From Anaeramoeba ignava (taxonomy: Eukaryota; Metamonada; Anaeramoebidae): a stretch of DNA of 64,000 nucleotides. The DNA lies in the NCBI GenBank assembly GCA_028826165.1, contig JAPDFW010000033.1, positions 434,001 through 498,000 of the forward strand, written 5' to 3'. The position numbers and the translations under genes were made by a program. The first letter of the stretch is position 1. Every line of letters starts with the position of its first letter. Of this stretch, positions 49,051 to 59,180 are shown piece by piece. Under the pieces are notes generated by a model. It saw only the letters and a program-made list of their open reading frames with translations. It did not search any database and had not been told where the DNA came from.

Positions 49051-49350
49051 GATTTCATGGAAAAAAAAATTTTTTTTCTTTTTCTTCTTCTTTTTTTTTT
49101 TTGGGAAAGAAATAAAGAATTAATTTTCATTTTAATTTCAATTTCCATTTCAATTTTAATTTTCATTTTTAATTTTTGGATTGATTTAATTTTAATTTTA
49201 ATTTTAATTTTTGGATTGATTTAATTTTGATTTTTGGATTGATTTAATTTTAATTTTGATTTTAATTTTTGGATTGATTTAATTTCAATTTTAATTTTCA
49301 TTTTTCATTTTTCATTTTTCATTTTTCATTCTTTTTTCTTCTCTTGTTTT
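49051..49350. other. Spacer with TTTTTGGATTGATTTAATTT repeat
   Basis: About four copies of a TTTTTGGATTGATTTAATTT unit (49175-49280) in AT-rich sequence between the AsnRS stop and the ORC4 start. No gene seen. Confidence 0.65.
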
Positions 49351-52300
49351 ATGTCAAACAAAAATCAAAAATCTAAAAAATCTAAAACTCGTTCTTCAAA
49401 CAATTTCAAGAGTGAAAGTTTAAGTTCAGATAATTTAGATCTTGGAAATAATTCTAATTCTGATTCTAATTCTGATTCTAATTCTGATTCTAATTCTGAT
49501 TCTAATTCTAATTCTAATTCTGATTCTGATTTTGTACTAATTATTCATTTTTTTTCTATTTTTAAGAAAAAAAATTATCTAACATTATTTTCAAAATAAA
49601 TTTCTATTTTGTCATTTAACGAATAGAGTATTGAGGAAAATGTCATGAAAAACACAGAATCAAATTCAAATTCAAATTCAAATTCAAATTCAAATTCAAA
49701 ATCAAATTCAAAATCAAAACCAAAATCAAAATCAAAATCAAATTCAAAATCAAAATCAAAATCAAAATTAAAATCAAAATCAAAATTAAAATCAAAATCA
49801 AAATCAAAATCAAAATCAAAATCAAATTCAAAATCAAAATCAAAATCAAATTCAAATTCAAAATCAAATTGAAAATACTAATTTAATTTATAAATCACCA
49901 ATTTTTGATCAAAATAAAAATCAAAATCAAAAATCAAAAAATGAAAATCAAAATCAAAATCAAAATCAAAATCAAAATCAAAATCAAAATCAAATTCAAA
50001 ATCAAAATCAAAATCAAATTCAAATTCAAATTCAAAATCTTATTATTCATCACCAATTATTGATAATAAAAATGATATAGAAAATCAAAATTGAATATGA
50101 AACTCCAACTAAATTTAATGGAAAACAAAATTGAAAATACTAATTTAATTTATAAATCTCCTTTGGAATCAAAATCAAAATCAAATTCAAATTCAAATTC
50201 TTATTATTCATCACCAATTATTGATAATAAAAATGATATCAAAAATCAAAATGAATATGAAACTCCAACTAAATTTAATGGAAAACCAATTTGAAAATAC
50301 TAATTTAATTTATAAATCTCCTTTGGAATCAAAATCAAAATCAAAATCAAAATCTTATTATTCATCACCAATTATTGATAATAAAAATGATATAGAAAAT
50401 CAAAAATGAATATGAAACTCCAACTAAATTTAATGGAAAACAAAATTGAAAATACTAATTTAATTTATAAATCTCCTTTGGAATCAAAATCAAAATCAAA
50501 TTCAAATTCTTATTATTCATCACCAATTATTGATAATAAAAATGATATCAAAAATCAAAATGAATATGAAACTCCAACTAAATTTAATGGAAACAAAATT
50601 GAAAATACTAATTTAATTTATAAATCTCCTTTGGAATCAAATTCAAATTTAAATTCAAAATCAAATTCAAAATCAAATCCAAATTCAAATTCAAAATCAA
50701 ATTCAAAATCAAAATCAAAATCAAAATCAAAATCAAAATCAAAATCAAAATCAAAATCAAAATCAAAATCAAAATCAAAATTAAAATCAAATTCAAATTC
50801 AAATTTAAAATCAAATTCAAAATCTTATTATTCATCACCAATTATTGATAATAAAAATGATATAGAAAATAAAATTGAAAATGAAATTGAAAATGAATAC
50901 TCAGAATCAAATTCAAATTCTTATTACTCTTCACCAATTTCTGATAAAGAAGACAGATCAATGATAATTGAAGAATTCAAATATTCAACTAAAGAAATAT
51001 CAATAGTTCATGAAGTTATTAGAAATCAAATAACTTTAGAAGGAAATTCCAATTTATTTGGTCTTGAAAATCAAGAATTGTAATCATTTATAATAGTTTG
51101 AAGAATTATTTTTATTTTTATTATTTGTATATTTATATTTATATTTATATTTCTATTTTTTAATAAATCTAAAAGCGAAATTTATAATTTACTCAAAAAA
51201 ACAATTACACAAAATGAGAATAATTCAATTTTATTACTTGGTTTCAGAGGAACTGGAAAAACTTCAACTACACAAAAAGTTTTGAATAAACTTTCACTAG
51301 AATATGAAAAAAAATTTGTATTAATCAGATTAAATGGATTAATACAAAATACAAATTGGAAAGCTTTTGATGAAATAATTTATCAATTAAAAGCAATATC
51401 ATTTAATTGAAGACTTTCCACAAATTGATTTGACAGAAGAAAATGAATTAATTGAAGAAAATGAATTAATTGAAGAAAATGAATTAATATATGAGAACGA
51501 TTTAATTAAAGAAAACGATTTAATAGAAGAGAATGATTTAATTAAAGAAAACGATTTAATAGAAGAGAATGAATTAATTGAAGAAAATGAATTAATATAT
51601 GAGAATGATTTAATTGAAGAAAATGATTTAAGTGAAGAAAATGATTTAAGTGAAGAAAATGATTTAAGTGAAGAAAACGATTTAAGTGAAGAAAATTTAG
51701 ATATGTCATTATCAAATGAATCAGAAGATCATTCTCAAAAATCAAACTTTCATAAAATTATAAAAGAATTTCAACATCCTTCTCAAATTAAGAAAAAATC
51801 GCAAAATAATATACATAAAAATACCCAAAAAAAACCTTTGCTAACAAAATTATCTTTCCAAAAAAATGTTCAATTACTTCTTCAAGAATTAAAATCCTTA
51901 AAACAAAAAAAATCCATTTCAATCATCTTTATAATTGAGGAAATTGATAAATTATTAATCATTAAAAAACAAAACCTAATTTATTTCCTCTTTGATCTTG
52001 TTCATGACTCTTCTTCAAGTATTGGAATCGTTGCAGAATCATCTAGACTTGTAAAATAATAAACATATTTTTATTATTTATATTCATTAATTAATTGATT
52101 GATTGATTGATTGATTGATTTAATTATTTTTTTTTTTTCATTTAGGATTGTTTGGAATTATTTGAAAAAAGAGTTAAATCTCGTTTTTCTCATAGAATCC
52201 TCCATTTCTTCCCTCCTCAAAACATAGAACAATTAATGAATGCTCTTTATGACAAATTCTTAATTTATGATCCACTTCTTCTTAAAAAAAATCATTTCGC

Positions 52301-53101
52301 AATCAAATTTAATGAAAAATTAAAAAAACTGTTCCAAAACCAAAAATTTCAACTAAGTTTAAAAAATCACTTTGAAATGACAAAAAATTTCAAACATTTT
52401 CTAAAAATTTCAGTAACAAAAAAAAAAAGAATTATAAATATTTAAAATTATTTCTTTTTTTTTTTAAAAAAAAACTGAATTTAGTTTATTGCAGTATCAA
52501 AACTTAATTTGGAAAATCCATTTCTTAAAAAAGAATTTTTTCCTCAAAACACAATTCCATTTTCAACAAATTTGATTTCAAGTCTCACAATTGTGGAATT
52601 ATCATTATTAGTTGCTCTTTATAGACTTGAACATAATGGAATATCACCAATAAATTTCTTGATGATTTTTAATGAATACAGTCAATTTATTCACAAAATT
52701 ACAGGTGTTCTGAACGTATTTAATCGGATTGTTTGTTTAAAGGTTTGTTTTAAAAAAAATAATTAATAACTTAAAAAAAAAGTGGAACAAAAAGTGGAAC
52801 AAAAAATTTTTTGATTTATTTTTTGATTTATTTTTTGATTTATTTTTTGATTTATTTTTTGATTTATTTTTTAATTTATTTTTTAATTTATTTTTTAATT
52901 TAGTCTTTTGAAAATTTACTTGATCTTAAATTAATTGTAATGGATGAAGAACTTTCAAAAAAATCTATAAAAGATTTAACAAGTTTTTCAAAACAAATTG
53001 AAAAAGAATTTGTTCCAATTCGATTATGTATTGATTTGGGAAAAATATCTGAACTTTATCCAAATTGTCCTTTAACAATATTACAATGGATGAAACAATA
53101 A
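49351..53101 (+). CDS. ORC4-like origin recognition complex ATPase with long Ser/Asn/Lys repeat N-terminus and several stop-associated frame breaks
   Basis: Six exons: 49351-49533, 49627-51079, 51176-52050, 52146-52412, 52485-52742 and 52904-53101. ORC4 features: IVHEVIRNQI; NSILLLGFRGTGKTSTTQK (Walker A); VLIRLNGLIQNTNWKAFDEI; IIFIIEEIDKL (Walker B); LVHDSSSSIGIVAESSRL-DCLELFEKRVKSRFSHR; and SSLTIVELSLLVALYRLEHN...FNEYSQF in the winged-helix part. ORC4 helps load MCM helicases at origins. Between LNGLIQ and Walker B lies an ELIEEN repeat insert. The AAA+ core is broken at TGA 51408-51410 (AAT-TGA-A); one skipped base restores EDFPQIDLTEEN. Upstream, the repeat region (YKSPLES...YYSSPIIDNKND...ETPTKFNG units) meets stops at 49870, 50078, 50292, 50407 and 50447, each followed by A. 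Skipping one base at each lands exactly in the frame of the ORC core. A shorter protein from ATG 50961 would avoid these five but not 51408. Confidence 0.82.
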
Positions 53102-53240
53102 GAAATTTAATAATAAATAAAAATGAAAAAATTTTTTTAATTTGAATTTTTTTATTAAATTCAAATAAACTTTTTTTTTTTTTGATTTTTAATTTTGTTT
53201 TGAATTCTTCTTTTTTATTAATTTTGTTTCTTGGAAATTT
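53102..53240. other. Short convergent spacer, nothing seen
   Basis: AT-rich sequence between the ORC4 stop and the CEP20-like stop. Homopolymer A/T runs only. Confidence 0.5.
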
Positions 53241-53657
53241 TCAAATATCATCACTTAAGCTTTCATCATCGACTTCCTTTTGAATTTGAGCATCATTTAC
53301 TTGATCTTCATCTGTTTCATTTACTGAAGAAACACTTTGAATTTCTTTAATAATTTTTTCCAAATCAGAATTATATAAATTTGTTTCTGGAATTTGCTCA
53401 TAATTTGTAAAATTAGCTTCACTTTCTAAGACATAAAGTGTAGAAGACAATTCATTTTTAAAAAGAAACTCTTGGATTAATTGCAAACAATGAAGTTGAT
53501 TTTCTGTCCATTTTTTTTTATTATCATTTTTTGTTTGTTCTTCTTGTAATTGAGAAAATATTGATTTGCGTAATTTTGTTCTTAGTTCATCAATAACTCC
53601 ATCTTTTTCAAGTGATTCATAAATAATTTGTTTCAAATTAGAATTTTCATTTTCCAT
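53241..53657 (-). CDS. CEP20/FOPNL-like LisH protein
   Basis: 138 residues from ATG 53655-53657 (MENENSNLKQII). The ORF is open further upstream but that part is only Phe/Lys low complexity. Pattern: LKQIIYESLEKDGVIDELR, then LRKSIFSQLQEEQ, then a LisH motif in LQLIQEFLFKNELSSTLYVL followed by ESEANF. This is the N-terminal arrangement shared by FOP, OFD1 and CEP20, which localise to centrioles, satellites and basal bodies. Length fits CEP20 rather than FOP or OFD1. The C-terminus is acidic (DDESLSDDI). It suggests the organism retains a microtubule-organising centre or has a flagellate stage, by inference only. Confidence 0.72.
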   Translation of the reverse strand: MENENSNLKQIIYESLEKDGVIDELRTKLRKSIFSQLQEEQTKNDNKKKWTENQLHCLQLIQEFLFKNELSSTLYVLESEANFTNYEQIPETNLYNSDLEKIIKEIQSVSSVNETDEDQVNDAQIQKEVDDESLSDDI

Positions 53658-53766
53658 TTTAAAAAGAATAAAAAGAATAAAAAGAAAAAAAAAATGAAAA
53701 AAATGAAAAAAAATTTTCAAATTAATTTTTTCATTTTTTTCTTTTCATTTTTTTTTAAAACAGAAA

Positions 53767-54195
53767 ATGCAAACAAATCTAACTTCTTCTGTATTTATTT
53801 TTTTAAAAAAATTTGCTTAAAAATTCTCTTCCTCGTTTTAAAACTGATATTTTTTTTTTCCTTTTTATTTTTTATTTTTTATTTTTCATTTTTTATTTTA
53901 GCTTTTTTTAATTAAAAATACACGTTCATTTTACTTTTCTCCAAAAATAAATTATCTTTTAATCAATTTGGGTGTTCAATTATTTACTTGTCCTTCTTTA
54001 GAAATTTCAAATATTTATAAATCAATACAAAATTCAAAATCAAATCCTCAAAAAAAAAATCAACAACAAAATGTACTTATAGAAATGAATGATTTTAGAA
54101 TTGAATTAGAACAAAAAGACAAAAATAAAAAAGACAAAAATCAAAAAAAAAATCAAAAAAATTATTTGGATTTTTTAGATGATTTTGACTTTTAA
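53767..54195 (+). CDS. Small two-exon protein of unknown function
   Basis: Exon 1 is 53767-53790 (MQTNLTSS), exon 2 is 53902-54195; 105 residues. After the splice it reads LFLIKNTRSFYFSPKINYLL and INLGVQLFTCPSLEISNIY, then a hydrophilic Lys/Asn/Gln tail ending DFLDDFDF. I do not recognise a family. The GTATTT donor and TTTAG acceptor fit the other introns here. Convergent with the TPR/RRM gene, with only 80 bp between stops. An alternative without exon 1 would start at ATG 54064 region and lose the hydrophobic part. Confidence 0.5.
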
Positions 54196-54275
54196 AATTT
54201 TAATTTCATTTTCCAAAAAAAGAATTTCAAATAAAAATTTCAAAAAAAGAATTTCCTTCAAAAAATTTGTTTTTT

Positions 54276-57200
54276 TTATTTATCTTCCAAAATTTCATTT
54301 AAAACTGAATTTCCAAGAAGAAAAGAATATTCACTTTCTTCAATTTTTTGTGTTTCTTTTTGAAAGAAGTTTTTATGAGAATTTTGAATATTTGAATCTG
54401 AATATGATTTCATAAAATGATTTGAAGAAATATTTTTTTCAATATAATTTTCCTTTTTTTGAGAATTTCCATTTAAATGATTAAAATTGTTGTTTGAAAT
54501 ATTAAGATTTTTTAAATTAGGGAAATTTGAATTAGAATTTGAATTTGAATTTAAATTTGAATTTGAATTTAAATTTGAATTAGAATTTGAATTTGAATTA
54601 GAATTTGAATTTGAATTTGAATTTGAATTTGAATTAGAATTAGAATTTAAATTTGAATTAGAATTTGAATTTGAATTTAAATTTGAATTTAAATTTAAAT
54701 TAGAATTAGAATTATTTTTTGAAATGATTTCATTTCCAATAATATTTAAATTTATTGGTTGAGAATTTCCAATTTGATTATGAATTTGAGAAAAATTGTG
54801 AAATTGATTGAAGTTTTGTGCATAATTTTGTAAAGATGTTGTATCATAACTGAACGAATTCCCAAAAAAATTATGAACAGTATTGTGAATTGAAGAAAAA
54901 TCAAAATTAATATTGTTGTTGATTTTTTCATTTTGATTTAAATTTAGATTTAGATTAATTTGATTTAGATTTAGATTAATTTGGTTTTGACTTTGAATTG
55001 AATTTAAATTAAATTGATTAAATGTTTGATTAGAATTAGAATTAGAATTAGAATTAGAATTAGAATTAGAATTAGAATTAGAATTAGAATTTGGATTTAA
55101 ATTAGAATTAGAATTAGAATTTGAATTAGAATTAGAATTAGAATTTGAATTTGAATTTGAATTTAAATTTGAATTAGAATTAGAATTAGAATTAGAATTT
55201 GGATTTAAATTTGGATTTAAATTGAATTGATTGAAGCTTTGATTTGGATTGAAATTAAATTGATTGAAAGTTTGATTTGAATGTATTTGGGTTGAATTTG
55301 AAGAAAAATAGTTTGAATTGCTTGTTTGATATCCTTGTTGATGCTTTTGTATTTTCCTTTCAAGTTTTGTAAAATTATTTGTATGCTTAAAAGGTTTAAA
55401 ATTTAATTGATTTTCCTCATTTATAGTTGATTTTTGAGAAATTGAATGAAGAAGATTTTTGAAATTTTTTGGAATTGAATTTGAATTTGAATTTGAATTT
55501 GAATTTGGACTTAAATTGATTTTTGGAATTGAATTTGAATTGATTTTTGGAATTGAATTTGAATTTGAATTTGAATTTGAATTTGGATTGATTTTTGGAA
55601 TTGAATTTGAATTGATTTTTGGAATTGAATTTGAATTTGGATTTGAATTTGAATTAGGACTTAAATTGATTTTTGGAATTGAATTTGAATTGATTTTTGG
55701 ATTTGAATTTGAATTAATTTTTGGACTTAAATTTGAATTGATTTTTGGAATTGAATTTGAATTGATTTTTGGAATTGAATTTGAATTTGAATTTGAATTT
55801 AAATTGATTTTTGGAATTGAATTTGAATTGATTTTTGGAATTGAATTTGAATTTGGATTTGAATTGATTTTTGGAATTGAATTTGAATTGATTTTTGGAC
55901 TTAAATTGATTTTTGGAATTGAATTTGAATTAATTTTTGGACTTGAATTTGAATTTAAATTTGAATTTGAATTGATTTTTGGACTTAAATTGATTTTTGG
56001 AATTGAATTTAAATTTGAATTTGAATTGATTTTTGGACTTAAATTGATTTTTGGAATTGAATTTGAATTTAAATTTGAATTGATTTTTGGATTTGAATTT
56101 GAATTGATTTTTGGACTTATATTGGTTTTTGGATTTGGACTTATATTGATTTTTGAATTTGAATTAATTTTTGGATTTGGATTTATATTGGTTTTTTGAT
56201 TTGGATTTGAATTGGTTTTTGAATTAGTTTTTGAATTTTTGTTTGAAGTTTTTTTGATTTTGTTTGAAGTTTTTTCTTCTTCCAATAAATTTGATAATTG
56301 ATCAAAAAGCGAAATATCTGTGTTTTTTGGAGATGATTTGCGAGAATTTGTGGAGGTATTATTAAAAAAATTTCTTTGAGAAACAACAGATAATTCAATA
56401 TAATTCCAATTCATATATAATTTATCTTTAGATTGAAGAGCAGATTGGGCTTCATTTCGATCAACAAATGCAACTAAAGCTTCTCTAGGAAAAACCTTTT
56501 CATTTTCAGGTATTAAATAAACACCCTCTTTTTGAACTTTAAATTTTTGAAAAAAACGAAGAATAGTTGATCTTTGTGCTTTTAATGGGATATTTTTAAG
56601 TCTAAGAACTGTTCCTGATGTGAATTTACTAAGAAAAATTTGAACATCTTTTCTTTTGAACAATTTTCCTGAAAAGCCTCTTTCATGTGGTTTTGCAACA
56701 TTAATCACTTTAAAAGATATTCCATCAATAATTTTTCCTCTCAAAAAAGCAAATGCAATTGATAAAGTTTTATAATCCACAAAATTCACAAATGCACAAA
56801 AAGTATCACGAATAATATTGATACTAACAAGTGTTCCAAATTGTGAAAGTAATTCTGTAAGTTGTTTTTTTGTTGTTTGCATTTCAACATTCCCAATCCA
56901 AAGTGTTCTGCTATATTCAAATTTTCCATTTTGACCATAATATCCTGAAATCTCATTAATATCATTTTCAGTGAGTTGAAATTTTTGAATTTGAGTTTGG
57001 ATATTTTGGGAAGAAATATTGTTTTGATTTTTGTTTTGATTTTTGTTTTGATTTTTGTTTTGATTTTGATTTTGGTTTTGATTTTGATTTTGATTTTTGT
57101 TTTGATTTTGATTTTTAATTTGATTTTGATTTTGATTTTGATTTTTGTTTTGATTTTTGTTTTGATTTTGATTTTTTTTTTGATTTTGATTTTGAATTTT

Positions 57201-59144
57201 GTTTTGATTTTGATTTTGATTTTGAATTTGAATTTTGTTTTGATTTTTGTTTTGATTTTGATTTTGATTTTCAATTTGGTTTTGATTTTTGTTTTGATTT
57301 TGATTTTGATTTTCAATTTGGTTTTGGTTTTGATTTTGATTTTTATTTTGAATATGATTTTCTTGTTTGATTTCTTTATTAATTTCTTGATTTTGATTAA
57401 TAGGAGTATTTCTTTTTTTTGGTTGATTTGGAACTTTTTTTTTCTTTCTTCTTTTTTGCTTCTTTTTTAGTTTCTTTTTTTTTAACATCTTTTTTTGACG
57501 AATTTTTTCTTTTTTTTCTTTAATTAAAAGTAATCTTTGAGCTTCTTTTTTTTCTTTTTCAATTTTTTCCAATTCTAATTGTTTTCTTTTTTGTTGAGCT
57601 AATTTTTCTTCATTTTCCATTTTTTCAATTAAAGATCTATTTTCTTTGATTTTTTGAAGAATTCTTCTTTTTTCTGTATTTAATAATCTTTGGACTTCTT
57701 CAGAAATATTTTTCATCTCTTTATAAATTCTTTTTTGAGCAAAATTGTCAAAATAAAATCTACTCGCGATTCTTTTCTGAATATAATTAATTTTATACAT
57801 ATTTTCCATTCTAACTCGAAACAATTTTGCAATAAGTATTGTGAAAATTAAATAAGATTCTTGGAAATTTTGACTAAAATATTTCAGTTTTTTTTCATTT
57901 TCTGCTACTTGTTGATAATTTTTTTGCAAACTTTGCTGAACTTCCATTGAAAATGTTGGATCAATTTGGAAATTTTTCATTTCATTATCTCCTAATTTAG
58001 GAATTGAAAAATTGAAATTAAATGAATATGTTGATATTTCTTGAATACTTTTAAGTAATTTTCTCAAGTCATCAATTGAGTTATAAGATATTTTAGAAAT
58101 TGTTAAAAATAATTCATGTTTGTTTTTGTTGTTTGATTTTGCATTCTTCTTATTAATATCATCATTTTGAAGTGTAATAACATCAATCATTGGGAAAAAA
58201 TCATTCTTCACAATCAATTGTGAAATATTATCCAAAATTTGTTTTTGTCTTTCGATTCGAGATTCTATATTTTGGTCATAATTTTCCTTTTCCTTTTCCT
58301 TTTGATTTTGATTTTGCTTTTGATCTTCATCACTTTCATCTCCATCATTGATAGAAAAATAAAAAAGTTGTTCAGGTGATAATTTACTTTCAAAAATATC
58401 AAACAAAACTTTTTTCCTTTTCTCCAAGAAAAGTGAGATCAAATTGATTGTTTCATTTGCATTAAGCAAAAATACAGTCTGAATTTTTTGTTTTTGAAAC
58501 ATTTTCTCAATAAACTTTGAAATAATTTCTTCATTTATATTAATTGAATCCCAAATGTGGTTTTGAGATTTTTTATCCAATTTTTTTTGAGATTTTTTTG
58601 GGATTTGACGAACAAAATTTTCATCTTTAACTTTAACTTTCGTTTTTGATCCTTTTTTGTGATGATCTTGATTTTTTTCTTGTTCTTGTTCTAATTTGAT
58701 TTGTGCTTCAATTTCTTCACTTAATTGATGTGCACCTTTGTTATTTGGATCTTGTTCAAAAACATCTTTTAAATCTTTTTTATGATTTTGGTTTTTAATT
58801 ATTTTTATTAAACCAAATTGAATGATTTTTTTATTTGATTTTATTTTACATTTTTTTGCTAAAAATAATCGATTTAATAGGAAATAAGCTTTTGCTTTTC
58901 GATAAATTGATTTGATATTTTTTGGATTAAGTTTAATTGAAAAATTGCAGGATCGAATTGCTTTATGATATTGCTTTAAATTAAGAAAACATAATGCTTG
59001 ATTTGAGAATATAATTGATCTCTCTTGTTTAAATTGTCTTGGTGCAATTTCTAAAGATTTTGAATAAAAAGATAGTGCTTTTTCCCATTCTTTATTTTGA
59101 AAACAATCATTCCCGTTTTTTTTCAAGGAAAGTGCTTCTTTCAT
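54276..59144 (-). CDS. TPR plus tandem RRM protein with Asn/Ser-rich C-terminus
   Basis: About 1,600 residues. The N-terminal TPR block resembles Hsp90-type cochaperone TPRs: LKKNGNDCFQNKEWEKALSF, YSKSLEIAP, FSNQALCFLNLKQYHKAI, IYRKAKAYFLL. A 75-bp segment (58775-58849) with GTAAAA...AAAAAG ends reads in frame but is probably an intron; removing it joins LAKK to YLKDVFEQDPNNKGAHQL in TPR register. Then come a helical Arg/Lys/Glu region and an NQNQ tract. Two RRM-like domains follow: RTLWIGNVEMQTTKKQLTEL...CAFVNFVDYKT, and GTVLRLKNIPLKAQRSTILR...EALVAFVDRNEAQ. The last ~650 residues are NSNPKINSNS and SNSNSN repeats. Likely an RNA-binding protein; no named orthologue recognised. The reading frame is otherwise intact. 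Confidence 0.72.
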   Translation of the reverse strand: MKEALSLKKNGNDCFQNKEWEKALSFYSKSLEIAPRQFKQERSIIFSNQALCFLNLKQYHKAIRSCNFSIKLNPKNIKSIYRKAKAYFLLNRLFLAKKCKIKSNKKIIQFGLIKIIKNQNHKKDLKDVFEQDPNNKGAHQLSEEIEAQIKLEQEQEKNQDHHKKGSKTKVKVKDENFVRQIPKKSQKKLDKKSQNHIWDSININEEIISKFIEKMFQKQKIQTVFLLNANETINLISLFLEKRKKVLFDIFESKLSPEQLFYFSINDGDESDEDQKQNQNQKEKEKENYDQNIESRIERQKQILDNISQLIVKNDFFPMIDVITLQNDDINKKNAKSNNKNKHELFLTISKISYNSIDDLRKLLKSIQEISTYSFNFNFSIPKLGDNEMKNFQIDPTFSMEVQQSLQKNYQQVAENEKKLKYFSQNFQESYLIFTILIAKLFRVRMENMYKINYIQKRIASRFYFDNFAQKRIYKEMKNISEEVQRLLNTEKRRILQKIKENRSLIEKMENEEKLAQQKRKQLELEKIEKEKKEAQRLLLIKEKKEKIRQKKMLKKKKLKKKQKRRKKKKVPNQPKKRNTPINQNQEINKEIKQENHIQNKNQNQNQNQIENQNQNQNKNQNQIENQNQNQNKNQNKIQIQNQNQNQNKIQNQNQKKNQNQNKNQNKNQNQNQNQIKNQNQNKNQNQNQNQNQNQNKNQNKNQNKNQNNISSQNIQTQIQKFQLTENDINEISGYYGQNGKFEYSRTLWIGNVEMQTTKKQLTELLSQFGTLVSINIIRDTFCAFVNFVDYKTLSIAFAFLRGKIIDGISFKVINVAKPHERGFSGKLFKRKDVQIFLSKFTSGTVLRLKNIPLKAQRSTILRFFQKFKVQKEGVYLIPENEKVFPREALVAFVDRNEAQSALQSKDKLYMNWNYIELSVVSQRNFFNNTSTNSRKSSPKNTDISLFDQLSNLLEEEKTSNKIKKTSNKNSKTNSKTNSNPNQKTNINPNPKINSNSKINISPNPKTNISPKINSNSNPKINSNLNSNSIPKINLSPKINSNSNLNSIPKINLSPKINSNSNLNSNSSPKINSNSIPKINLSPKINSNSIPKINSNPNSNSIPKINSNSIPKINLNSNSNSNSIPKINSNSIPKINSNLSPKINSNSNPKINSNSIPKINLSPNSNSNPNSNSIPKINSNSIPKINPNSNSNSNSNSIPKINSNSIPKINLSPNSNSNSNSNSIPKNFKNLLHSISQKSTINEENQLNFKPFKHTNNFTKLERKIQKHQQGYQTSNSNYFSSNSTQIHSNQTFNQFNFNPNQSFNQFNLNPNLNPNSNSNSNSNSNLNSNSNSNSNSNSNSNSNSNSNLNPNSNSNSNSNSNSNSNSNSNSNQTFNQFNLNSIQSQNQINLNLNQINLNLNLNQNEKINNNINFDFSSIHNTVHNFFGNSFSYDTTSLQNYAQNFNQFHNFSQIHNQIGNSQPINLNIIGNEIISKNNSNSNLNLNSNLNSNSNSNSNLNSNSNSNSNSNSNSNSNSNSNSNSNLNSNSNLNSNSNSNSNFPNLKNLNISNNNFNHLNGNSQKKENYIEKNISSNHFMKSYSDSNIQNSHKNFFQKETQKIEESEYSFLLGNSVLNEILEDK

Positions 59145-59180
59145 CTAAATTATTTAATGAATTAAATTCGAAAAAGTTGA

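Noticed and set aside
51408-51410. Reassigned TGA codon as explanation for the ORC4 stops
   Set aside because: Reading TGA as sense runs into TAA or TAG within a few codons (AAT-TGA-AAA-TAC-TAA), and other genes here end normally at TGA. A frame change, not a code change, is needed.
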